From: DATHWB01 sp035544575
Lineage (GTDB): Bacteria; Actinomycetota; Acidimicrobiia; Spongiisociales; ZC4RG35
Direction of reading: 5' to 3'
DNA: 13,307 nt
NCBI GenBank assembly: GCA_035544575.1
Contig: DATKEC010000065.1
Span: forward strand, 1-13,307
Positions 6,858-13,307 of the stretch are shown here, piece after piece. The notes below the pieces were generated by a model. It saw nothing but the letters and a program-made list of their open reading frames with translations, was not told where the DNA came from and did no database searches. Both the position numbers and the translations under genes were made by a program. Position 1 is the stretch's first letter. Each line of letters begins with the position of its first letter.

Positions 6858-7846
6858 GACTGGTCTCCTGGATCATTCTGATTGCTCTGCACGCCGTGAT
6901 CGTCGAGCGCAAAGTGGCAGGCAGCCCAGTGGCCCGACTTCCACTCGGTGAGGGGAGGCGAATCCTGGGCACAGACATCCCGGGCTATGGGGCATCTGGG
7001 ATGAAAGGAGCAGCCAGTCGGCGGGTCGACGGGGTTGGGCGGTTCGGCCTGTATGCGAACCGTTGGACGCCCGGTGTGAAGGGTCGGCACTGACGCCAGG
7101 AGACCGCGGGTGTATGGATGAAGAGGATCCTTCACCACCTCTGCCGAAGGTCCGAGTTCAACGATCCTGCCGAGATACATGACGGCGATGCGGTGACTCA
7201 TGTACCGCACTACGCCTAGGTCGTGGGAGATGAAGAGGTAGGCGATGCCGTACCGGGACTGCAGATCGCGCAACAGGTTCAGGATCTGGGCTTGCACGGA
7301 GACATCGAGTGCCGAGACCGCCTCGTCTGCCACTATCAGCTCCGGCTCTACCGCGAGTGCCCGGGCAATCCCGACCCGCTGCCGTTGACCGCCGGAAAGC
7401 TCGTGCGGATACGCCCCGGCAAGATCTGCCTTGAGGCCCACGTCCAGCATCAGGCGCTCGACCCTGTCAGACACCTCGCCCTCGGCCACGATGCCATGGA
7501 TTCGCAGAGGTTCGGCGATGACCCGACCGATTCGCATCTTTGGTGGCAACGAGGTGTAGGGATCCTGAAACACGATTTGAGCCAACCGTCGCAGCCGAGG
7601 GTCGTCAGATTCGTGCGCAACTCCACCGATGCGGACCACTCCCCCGCTCGGTTCAAGAAGCCGAACGACAGCACGCCCCAACGTCGACTTTCCACACCCG
7701 CTCTCACCGACCAGACCAAGAGTCTCTCCGGCATCGATATCGAAGGAGACGCCATCCACCGCTCGTAGTTGGCCAACGCCACGACCGAAGCCTCGCCCCC
7801 GGACCTCGAAGGTCTTGGAAAGTTCGCGCACTTCCAACAAGCTCAC
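6854..7846 (-). CDS. Dipeptide/oligopeptide ABC transporter ATP-binding protein (DppF-like)
   Basis: The 330-residue ATPase has Walker A GESGCGKST (47-55), Q-loop Gln 94 in VFQDPYTSL, signature LSGGQRQRVGIARAL (150-164), Walker B LIVADEAVSALD with catalytic E175, and H-loop His 208 in ISHDL. The C-terminal extension ending HPYTRGLLASVP and GCSFHPRCPIARDVC is the Cys-bearing tail of Opp/Dpp ATPases. I chose GTG 7846, which overlaps the upstream stop as GTGA; the open frame upstream to 7975 is Arg-rich and antisense-like. Two small departures from the usual sequence are Ala for Pro after the Walker B Glu, and SLPPKM where SLNPRM is typical. It should pair with the ATPase half of the fused gene upstream to power uptake. 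Confidence 0.93.
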   Translation of the reverse strand: MSLLEVRELSKTFEVRGRGFGRGVGQLRAVDGVSFDIDAGETLGLVGESGCGKSTLGRAVVRLLEPSGGVVRIGGVAHESDDPRLRRLAQIVFQDPYTSLPPKMRIGRVIAEPLRIHGIVAEGEVSDRVERLMLDVGLKADLAGAYPHELSGGQRQRVGIARALAVEPELIVADEAVSALDVSVQAQILNLLRDLQSRYGIAYLFISHDLGVVRYMSHRIAVMYLGRIVELGPSAEVVKDPLHPYTRGLLASVPTLHTGRPTVRIQAEPPNPVDPPTGCSFHPRCPIARDVCAQDSPPLTEWKSGHWAACHFALDDHGVQSNQNDPGDQS

Positions 7847-9777
7847 GATCCGACCACCTCCACCTCGCTCCACAGGTGACACGCCGCGTGGTGGCCTTGC
7901 TCGATCGCGGTCAGCATCGGATCCACGGAGTGGCACAACTCCATGACGTCTCTGCACCGGGGCGCGAACGGGCAACCGGTTCGCACGATGCTCGGATCCG
8001 GCAGCTCTCCGGGAATCGGCTCCAGGCGATCACCCGTGGCGTCAACTCGCGGCACTGACTCCAGGAGGGCCTTCGTATAGGGATGCGCGGGACTTGAGAT
8101 GACGCTCTCAACAGGTCCGATCTCGCACACCTTCCCCGCGTAGAGCACCAGCACGCGATCGGCATACTCTGAGACAAGTGCAATGTCGTGAGTGATCAGC
8201 AACAGGCTGATGTCTTGTTGATCGGTGAGTTCGACGAGCTCGGTCAAGATCTGGGCCTGGGTCGTGGTGTCCAGAGCGGTTGTCGGCTCGTCGGCGATCA
8301 GCAGTTGAGGACGCGCCGCCAGCGCCATTGCGATCATCACCCTTTGGTTCATTCCGCCCGACAGCTGGAACGGGTATTGGCGCACCACTCGATCGGGATC
8401 AGGGATGCCGACTGTCGTCAGAATGCGGCGAACGGTCGAGACGACCTCCCGTCGAGGCACTCCGACCGATCTCAGCCCTTCCCGGAGCTGATAGCCGACA
8501 CTCAACACGGGGTTGAGCGACGCCGCAGGATTCTGGAAGATCATCCCGATAGAGCGACCGCGCAATTGCCGCATCCGCCGATCGTTCACCCTCGTGACGT
8601 CCTCGCCCTCGACCCAGATCTCTCCCGAAGAAATCCGTCCCGGTGGATCGATCAACTGGATGATCGCCGATCCGGTCACGGACTTGCCGGAGCCGCTCTC
8701 GCCGACGACTCCCAGAGTCTCACCATGGGCCATATCGAACGAGACCCCCGTGATGGCCCGTATCGACCCTGCCCTTGTCGGAAAGGTGACTCCAAGATCT
8801 CGCACGTCGAGGAGCGCCTGATCAGCGGGCTGTAAGGCTGGCTGTCCTGCGCCTTTCGGGATGATCCGGCGGAATCCGCCTCGGACCACATTGGTGTCGA
8901 AGACCGAAGCGATGCCATCTCCCAGGAGGTTGATGCTCAACACGGTGGCGACGATCGCCAATCCGGGAAGGATCGGGAGCCACGTCGACACAACCATGTT
9001 CCTCCGGCCCTCGGCGAGGATTCCTCCCCACGTGGCTGCCGGTGGCGGGAGTCCGAGGCCGAGGAAGCTGAGCGTCGATTCCATGATGATGAGAAAGCCC
9101 ACATCCAAGAGAGCGATGACGGGCACGACCTGCCAAACGGACGGCACGACATATCGGAACAGCCGGCGCCACTTCGACGCACCGATGGCACGAGCCGCCG
9201 CCACGTAATCCTTTTCCTTCTCCGCAAGGACCCGACTGCGGACGACTCGGGCATAGATGATCCATCCGGGGATTCCGAGCACGATGATCAGATGCCAGGC
9301 ACTCCGATTCGGCACCACGCCGAGCACAGCGATCGCGAGGAGGATGAACGGAAACGCCAGTTGCACGTCGCCAAGACGCATGATGACTGAGTCGACACGT
9401 CCACCGAAGAACCCAGCGAACAGTCCAGTCGCAAGGCCGACGCTCGCGCCCAACAGCATCGCCGCGACACTGATCACCAGGGAGTTCCTCGCTCCATACA
9501 GGAGCCGGCTCAAGACATCCCGCCCAAGTCCATCGGTGCCAAGCAACGCGGCCGACGACCCGTCTTCGTCCCAGAAGGGAGGAGCGAGGATGTTGGTGAG
9601 ATCCTGAGCTCCTGGATCCGCCGGCGCTAGGGCTGGCGCGAACAGTGCCGCCACGAGGATTCCGATGACACCCAGGAGACCGACCATCGTGAGAGGGCTG
9701 GCCGCCAGCATCCGCCAACCGACCGGTCGTGGGGACCCGGCGGGCGCAGACTCGAGCTGTCCGAGGACATCGGTCAT
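7843..9777 (-). CDS. Fused DppC-like permease and DppD-like ATPase of peptide ABC transporter
   Basis: One 644-residue frame joins two usually separate subunits. Residues 1-300 are a DppC permease: first membrane helix about 31-51, GTDGLGRDVLSRLLYGARNS at 80-99, the EAA loop DYVAAARAIGASKWRRLFRY at 190-209, and FLGLGLPPPAATWGGIL at 238-254. After a linker at about 300-320, a DppD ATPase follows: Walker A GESGSGKS (359-366), Q415 in FQNPAASLNP, signature QLSGGMNQRV (471-480), Walker B LLIADEPTTALD with E497, H530 in ITHD, and the Cys-containing tail GCPFAPRC. The ATG at 9777 overlaps the permease gene upstream (ATGA). The frame continues upstream to 10194 but only as the shadow of that gene. 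Fusions of this kind are known among actinobacterial Dpp/Opp-type systems. It is a membrane protein with the ATPase half in the cytoplasm. Confidence 0.94.
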   Translation of the reverse strand: MTDVLGQLESAPAGSPRPVGWRMLAASPLTMVGLLGVIGILVAALFAPALAPADPGAQDLTNILAPPFWDEDGSSAALLGTDGLGRDVLSRLLYGARNSLVISVAAMLLGASVGLATGLFAGFFGGRVDSVIMRLGDVQLAFPFILLAIAVLGVVPNRSAWHLIIVLGIPGWIIYARVVRSRVLAEKEKDYVAAARAIGASKWRRLFRYVVPSVWQVVPVIALLDVGFLIIMESTLSFLGLGLPPPAATWGGILAEGRRNMVVSTWLPILPGLAIVATVLSINLLGDGIASVFDTNVVRGGFRRIIPKGAGQPALQPADQALLDVRDLGVTFPTRAGSIRAITGVSFDMAHGETLGVVGESGSGKSVTGSAIIQLIDPPGRISSGEIWVEGEDVTRVNDRRMRQLRGRSIGMIFQNPAASLNPVLSVGYQLREGLRSVGVPRREVVSTVRRILTTVGIPDPDRVVRQYPFQLSGGMNQRVMIAMALAARPQLLIADEPTTALDTTTQAQILTELVELTDQQDISLLLITHDIALVSEYADRVLVLYAGKVCEIGPVESVISSPAHPYTKALLESVPRVDATGDRLEPIPGELPDPSIVRTGCPFAPRCRDVMELCHSVDPMLTAIEQGHHAACHLWSEVEVVGS

Positions 9778-10703
9778 GCTCGAGCCACCCGGACACGTGG
9801 ATCGAGCACCGCATAGAGCATGTCGACGAAGAAATTGATGACGACGAACACGACCGCGGCGACGAGTACCCCTCCTTGAATCATCGGAAAGTCCCGGCTG
9901 GCCAGCGAGTCGAGAATCAGCTTGCCGATCCCCGGCCAGTTGAAGATTGCCTCCACGACGACGGCACCAGCCAGCAGGTATCCGAGTTGGAGGCCGATAA
10001 TGGTGATGAGCGGAAGCGACGCCGCCTTCACACCGTGCACCGCAAAGACCCGCCAACTCGGGAGGCCGCGCGAACGCGCCGCCTTGATGTAATCCTCGCT
10101 GAGCGTTTCGATGAACGACTGCCGCGACGTTCGAACCAGAATTGGGCTGAGGCTCAGAACGAGCGTTGTCACCGGCAGAACAAAGCTCCGCCACCCTGTC
10201 ATGTCGATCGCGGGGAACCAGCGAAGCCTCACCGAGAAGACGAGGACGAGAACCACCGCGAGCCAGAAAGCCGGCGTCGCCTGGGCTATCGCGGCATAGA
10301 CGAGGACCGCCCGATCCAGCAATCGTCCAGGGCGTCGGGCGGCAAGGGCACCGAAGACCACCGCGATCGTCGCCGAGATGACGATCGTGATCCCAGCCAG
10401 ACTCAGAGTGTTCGGGAGCGCGGAGAAGACTGCGCTCGAGACCGACTGCGAGCCTCGAAATGAGGTCCCCAGATTGCCGCGGACAGCATCCCAGACGTAG
10501 TTGACGTACTGCATACCGAGAGAAACGTCCGTCCCGATGCGCTCACGCGTCTGGGCGATGATGTCTTCAGGGGTGCCCGGCGGGTTAGCGAGCCTGGCGG
10601 GGTCGCCGGTCGCGACACGCAGCACGACAAAGACGATGGTCATGACCGCCAGGACCACAAGCACCATCTGGGTGAGGCGGATGAGGAGGTACTTCCCCCT
10701 CAT
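9774..10703 (-). CDS. Dipeptide ABC transporter permease (DppB-like)
   Basis: The 309-residue integral membrane protein has the DppB/OppB plan: N-terminal MRGKYLLIRLTQMVLVVLAV helix, a periplasmic stretch with VATGDPARL, TM segments around LPNTLSLAGITIVISATIAVVFG and AFWLAVVLVLVFSV, the cytoplasmic EAA loop DYIKAARSRGLPSWRVF, and EAIFNWPGIGKLILDSL followed by RDFPMIQGGVL. These fit the family closely. I chose ATG 10703 because it opens exactly where DppB homologues begin. A TTG at 10742, immediately after the binding-protein stop, would add 13 residues and cannot be excluded; neither start has a clear Shine-Dalgarno. It forms the heterodimeric channel with the permease half of the next gene. 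Confidence 0.92.
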   Translation of the reverse strand: MRGKYLLIRLTQMVLVVLAVMTIVFVVLRVATGDPARLANPPGTPEDIIAQTRERIGTDVSLGMQYVNYVWDAVRGNLGTSFRGSQSVSSAVFSALPNTLSLAGITIVISATIAVVFGALAARRPGRLLDRAVLVYAAIAQATPAFWLAVVLVLVFSVRLRWFPAIDMTGWRSFVLPVTTLVLSLSPILVRTSRQSFIETLSEDYIKAARSRGLPSWRVFAVHGVKAASLPLITIIGLQLGYLLAGAVVVEAIFNWPGIGKLILDSLASRDFPMIQGGVLVAAVVFVVINFFVDMLYAVLDPRVRVARA

Positions 10704-10742
10704 CCGCCAGAACCCGGACTCGAGGCACTCGAGTTCATCCAA

Positions 10743-12371
10743 TCAGCCGTTGAGGGAGGCCCGATAGAAGTCGGTGCGGAACCCATTCGGCTGAACGAGC
10801 ACGCCTTCTAGATCACTGGAGATGCCCAGCGTGAAGTCCGAGTTGTACAACGGAACGTGCCACGCCTGCTCCCACATGTGACTCTGCAACTCGGCATACA
10901 CCGCTGCTCGCTCGGCGCTGTCGAGTGTCGTGCGTCCCTGCGCGATGAGACCATCGAGCACTTCGTCTCCGAAGTACCAGGCGAAGGCCGACGAATAGAC
11001 GGCGGCAGCCTGGTTTGGGTCTCCGGCCGAGGCCCAACTGAGGTGATACATGGCGCCGGTGCCAGTTTCACTGAACGCGTCGTCGATGAGGCCCGCCACG
11101 TCACTCGTGACCACGGTCGGCTTGAGCCCGATCTCCCGCATCTGAGCGGCGATCGCCTCGGCCACGGGAACCGCCCTTGGGAGGAATCCCTCAGCAACCC
11201 AGATCTCGAACTCTGGTCCACCATCTGGCAAACCCGCCGCTTCCAATGCCGCCCTCGCCGCGTCCGGAGATGCGGTGAATGGTGGCGACTGCTCTTGGTA
11301 GAACATGGTGTTCGTCGGTAGGAAACTTCCTGCGACGGACGCCGAGCCCATCACGAGATTGTCGACAAGCGGACCTCGATCGAAGGACAAGTTGACCGCT
11401 CGACGGAAGTCTGCGTTCTCATCCCAGATCGGGAACCGTCCTGGTCGAACGTACAGATTGACGGACTCGATGCCGGTCACTCCGAGCAACTCGACGCCTT
11501 CTTCGTCCTCGATGGTCTCGAGGTGCTCTGGCGGGACCCGATCGATAGCGTGCGCCTGACCGGAGAGGAGCGCGTTCAGCCGTGTTTGCGGGTCCTGGAC
11601 GAACTCCCAAATGAGTACGTCAATCAAGGGTGGTTCCTGCCAGTAGGTCTCGTTCGGGACCATCGTCTTGACGTTCACTGAGTCCTCGAGGAGACGGAAG
11701 GGCCCGGTTCCGTTCGGCGTGGATGCCAGGTCAGCCGCATCGCCTTGCAGCCATTCCGCCGACACGATCGGCGTCCACCACAACTCTGCGAGGATCGGGG
11801 CGAAGGGCTCCTCGGTCGAGATACGCACGGTGTAATCGTCGACAATCTCGACTTCAGCCGGCGCCCAAGTGAGTGCGTACGCGCTGGTTCCGCTGAACCC
11901 TGATGCGAGTTCGACGGATGCCTTCACGTCGGCGGCTGTCAGGGGTTGGCCGTCGTGGAACACCACGTCGTCGCGCAGACTGAACTCCCATGTCGTGTCG
12001 TCTACCTGGGTCCACTCGGTGGCGAGAGACGGCTCGGGCTGACTCAAGTCGCCGGTGGAGAACTCGACCAAGTAGTCATAGATCTGTCGTTCGAGCCGCT
12101 TCTGACTCAGCGCAGTGGACGAATACGGCGTCCAGTCAGCCCAGAAGTTCTCTGCCATCAGAAACCGAACGACTTGCTCGTCGCCCTCTCCGTCTGGTGG
12201 CGCCGTCGTGTCTGTAGTTTCGCCGACAGTCGTCGTGGTTCCGTCGTCTTCGCCTGATGTCGTCGTCGTCGTATCGACGGTGTCACCGGGTGAACACGCG
12301 GCGAGAACAAGAGCAAGAACGGCCAGACACGCAGGCCATCCCCTCATTCCAGTACTACGGACGTGCCGCAT
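10743..12371 (-). CDS. Family 5 solute-binding lipoprotein of peptide-type ABC transporter
   Basis: The 542-residue protein has a lipoprotein signal peptide (hydrophobic ACLAVLALVLAAC, acylated Cys expected at 26) and a Thr/Asp/Glu/Gly linker at about 28-65. An SBP_bac_5 domain follows: RQIYDYLVEF, PSLATEWTQVDDTTWEFSLR, DVVFHDGQPLTAADVKASVE, NGTGPFRL and FRRAVNLSFDRG. It would sit on the outer face of the membrane and deliver the solute to the permease. ATG 12371 is preferred over the TTG at 12389, because AAGGAGG (12376-12382) lies just before it and inside the longer version. It is the first gene of the operon and lies next to the promoter and palindrome. Family 5 proteins bind peptides, but also nickel, opines, sugars or heme, so the ligand cannot be read from sequence alone. 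Confidence 0.95.
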   Translation of the reverse strand: MRHVRSTGMRGWPACLAVLALVLAACSPGDTVDTTTTTSGEDDGTTTTVGETTDTTAPPDGEGDEQVVRFLMAENFWADWTPYSSTALSQKRLERQIYDYLVEFSTGDLSQPEPSLATEWTQVDDTTWEFSLRDDVVFHDGQPLTAADVKASVELASGFSGTSAYALTWAPAEVEIVDDYTVRISTEEPFAPILAELWWTPIVSAEWLQGDAADLASTPNGTGPFRLLEDSVNVKTMVPNETYWQEPPLIDVLIWEFVQDPQTRLNALLSGQAHAIDRVPPEHLETIEDEEGVELLGVTGIESVNLYVRPGRFPIWDENADFRRAVNLSFDRGPLVDNLVMGSASVAGSFLPTNTMFYQEQSPPFTASPDAARAALEAAGLPDGGPEFEIWVAEGFLPRAVPVAEAIAAQMREIGLKPTVVTSDVAGLIDDAFSETGTGAMYHLSWASAGDPNQAAAVYSSAFAWYFGDEVLDGLIAQGRTTLDSAERAAVYAELQSHMWEQAWHVPLYNSDFTLGISSDLEGVLVQPNGFRTDFYRASLNG

Positions 12372-12375
12372 GGTG

Positions 12376-12382
12376 CCTCCTT
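12376..12382 (-). promoter_or_regulatory. Ribosome binding site deciding the binding-protein start
   Basis: AAGGAGG is 4 nt upstream of the ATG at 12371 on the minus strand. It argues for that codon and against the upstream in-frame TTG at 12389. Confidence 0.7.
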
Positions 12383-12390
12383 GTTCCAAC

Positions 12391-12412
12391 TAGTGAGACT
12401 TCTGTCCCACTA
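12391..12412. promoter_or_regulatory. 22-bp palindromic operator candidate for the IclR protein
   Basis: On the minus strand the site reads TAGTGGGAC - AGAA - GTCTCACTA: two 9-bp arms with 8 of 9 matching pairs and a 4-bp spacer. It lies immediately downstream of the predicted -10 box, where a bound repressor would block transcription start. It is 20 nt upstream of the binding-protein ATG. The dyad symmetry suits a dimeric regulator, and the operon's own IclR protein is the obvious candidate. That link is inferred from position. Confidence 0.65.
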
Positions 12413-12419
12413 TGGACTT

Positions 12420-12449
12420 TTGATAACACCGCGAGATACGGGTTGTCAA
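12420..12449 (-). promoter_or_regulatory. Sigma70-like promoter of the transporter/catabolic operon
   Basis: On the minus strand a perfect TTGACA (-35, 12444-12449) is followed 18 nt later by TATCAA (-10, 12420-12425, 4 of 6 consensus matches). Transcription would start near 12413, giving a short leader of about 40 nt and placing the palindrome at about +1 to +22. Confidence 0.6.
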
Positions 12450-12791
12450 CGAACGACGCGGACGAGATCGAAGCGTGCCTTCCGATGCCTTGGGCGAGAT
12501 CGGAGTCGTAGCGCGACATCGTGTCGAAGTACTCGACAAGGAGGAGGCACCAGCGCCGGTCGGCGGTGCGACGACAGAACGCCAGGATTGGCTCAGTCTC
12601 GCCTCGAATTCAGCCGGAGATCGCCGGGCATTACCTGTGGCTCCTGGCCGCGGGCCTCGCTCGCACCCGGTTTCAACATCGGAGGCGGGCCGCGCAGCTC
12701 GAGCGTCGATGAGAACAGGCGGCTAGCGTGACGATGAAGAGTCCCCGGATATCGGCAACTTTGGGGAGCCACAACCGAGAGGAGAAGCGGC
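12450..12791. other. Upstream intergenic stretch with clustered CGACA/TGTCG inverted repeats
   Basis: This 342-bp stretch is the promoter-distal part of the gap between divergent genes. I see no convincing gene: the open frames here are short, Arg/Ser-rich and without recognisable domains. It holds overlapping inverted repeats: CGACA-TCG-TGTCG at 12514-12526 and TGTCGA-AGTAC-TCGACA at 12522-12538, possible binding sites for another regulator. The promoter of the plus-strand membrane gene should lie here too, but I cannot point to its boxes. AGGAGA at 12780-12785 is that gene's ribosome binding site. Confidence 0.4.
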
Positions 12792-13307
12792 ATGGACACG
12801 AGCGCCGCGACCAGCGCCACAGCGCCGGCGCGGAACAAGAGGGCAGGCCTCGCGGTCCTAATAGCAGGAATTGCGATCATCGTCGGTTCCTTGGGAAGTG
12901 CGGCCGTCGATTGGTTGTGGGTCGCGATGCTGGTCGGTTTCCTAGGAATGGTCTATGGAATGCCCGGCATCCACGACTACCAGGCACCAGCCGACGGCGC
13001 GTTTGGCAAATGGGGAGCGTTGCTGGTCCGCTACGGCGGGGCCATCATGGTTCTGCTTGGGATCGTCTTCCTCGCCTGGGAGGCTGTGGGTGACCCACCC
13101 GAGGAGTCGCCCGGTCTGGTGGATGCGGCGTGGATGCTCGGCTTTGCCGCCTTCGCTATTGGGGTAATCCTTTTCTCCATCGGGACCATCAAGGCAAAGA
13201 TCCTGCCGCCAGCGTCGGGTGTCCTCATGCTCGTCGGGTTGGTAGCTGCGATCGCCATCGATATGGCCACTGGCGCCTTCTTCGAGGACGAGTCGACCAC
13301 CACCGAA
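12792..13307 (+). CDS. Multi-pass membrane protein of unknown function, N-terminal part (runs off right edge)
   Basis: An ATG at 12792, 6 nt after AGGAGA, opens 172 codons that are still open at the window end. The protein begins with a short hydrophilic MDTSAATSATAPARNKR tail. About five hydrophobic segments follow, near residues 18-38, 41-57, 80-98, 111-131 and 140-161, with an acidic loop GDPPEESPG at 100-108 and an acidic/Thr-rich EDESTTTE after the fifth. I do not recognise the family. It is divergent from the operon, so shared regulation is possible but not shown. Confidence 0.8.
   Translation, partial: MDTSAATSATAPARNKRAGLAVLIAGIAIIVGSLGSAAVDWLWVAMLVGFLGMVYGMPGIHDYQAPADGAFGKWGALLVRYGGAIMVLLGIVFLAWEAVGDPPEESPGLVDAAWMLGFAAFAIGVILFSIGTIKAKILPPASGVLMLVGLVAAIAIDMATGAFFEDESTTTE

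Noticed and set aside
7847..7975. An upstream extension of the DppF-like ATPase.
   Set aside because: It is Arg-rich shadow sequence of the previous gene; the GTG overlapping its stop begins at the normal ABC domain start.
9778..10194. An upstream extension of the permease-ATPase fusion.
   Set aside because: It overlaps the whole second half of the DppB-like gene in another frame and shows no domain; the true start has the ATGA overlap.
12363..12731. Several overlapping plus-strand frames (and a minus-strand one at 12593-12880) in the intergenic region.
   Set aside because: They lack recognisable domains or good ribosome sites, overlap each other and the operon promoter or the membrane gene, and have shadow-like Arg/Ser-rich composition.

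Overview
Organism: high-GC DNA with dense, mostly one-directional coding, frequent GTG starts and 4-nt gene overlaps. It carries a BTAD/SARP-type regulator and a lipoprotein whose lipobox is followed by a long Thr/Asp/Glu-rich linker. These traits suggest an Actinomycetota chromosome. The Thr-rich lipoprotein linker is common in Acidimicrobiia-like lineages, but nothing here fixes the class. No rRNA, tRNA, IS element, CRISPR array or phage gene was seen. Layout: (1) 1-816, minus strand, the N-terminal 272 codons of a SARP/BTAD transcriptional regulator running off the left edge. (2) 942-~1398, plus strand, the 5' part of a secreted SMP-30/NHL-type beta-propeller gene, with its signal peptide one frame away from the propeller. 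(3) About 1392-1406 is a breakpoint where the propeller gene and a minus-strand M81/MlrC-type gene meet tail to tail, both without their 3' ends. (4) 1392-12371, minus strand, a ten-gene catabolic operon. In transcription order it encodes a family-5 solute-binding lipoprotein, a DppB-like permease, a fused DppC-DppD permease/ATPase, a DppF-like ATPase, a Gfo/Idh/MocA oxidoreductase, an IclR regulator, a creatininase-family amidohydrolase, an aldehyde dehydrogenase, a glutamate-1-semialdehyde-aminomutase-like PLP enzyme (three single-base frameshifts) and the stump of the M81 protein. The last eight of its nine gene junctions are 4-nt ATGA/GTGA overlaps. (5) 12372-12791, a 420-bp divergent intergenic region with a sigma70-like promoter and a 22-bp near-perfect palindrome at the predicted transcription start. 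(6) 12792-13307, plus strand, the start of a multi-pass membrane protein running off the right edge. How the genes may work together: the transporter would import a peptide-like or small nitrogenous solute. Creatininase-family and M81-family proteins would act on an amide, lactam or peptide bond, the PLP enzyme would move or remove an amino group, the aldehyde dehydrogenase would oxidise the resulting semialdehyde, and the Gfo/Idh/MocA protein would add an NAD(P)-linked redox step. The IclR protein probably controls the operon through the palindrome. The substrate is unknown and the scheme is inference. Data quality: all four frameshifts lie in the left 2.7 kb, at short homopolymer runs, and those in the PLP gene cancel to an in-frame length. 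Consensus error is therefore at least as likely as real gene decay. The breakpoint could be a genomic deletion or an assembly chimera.
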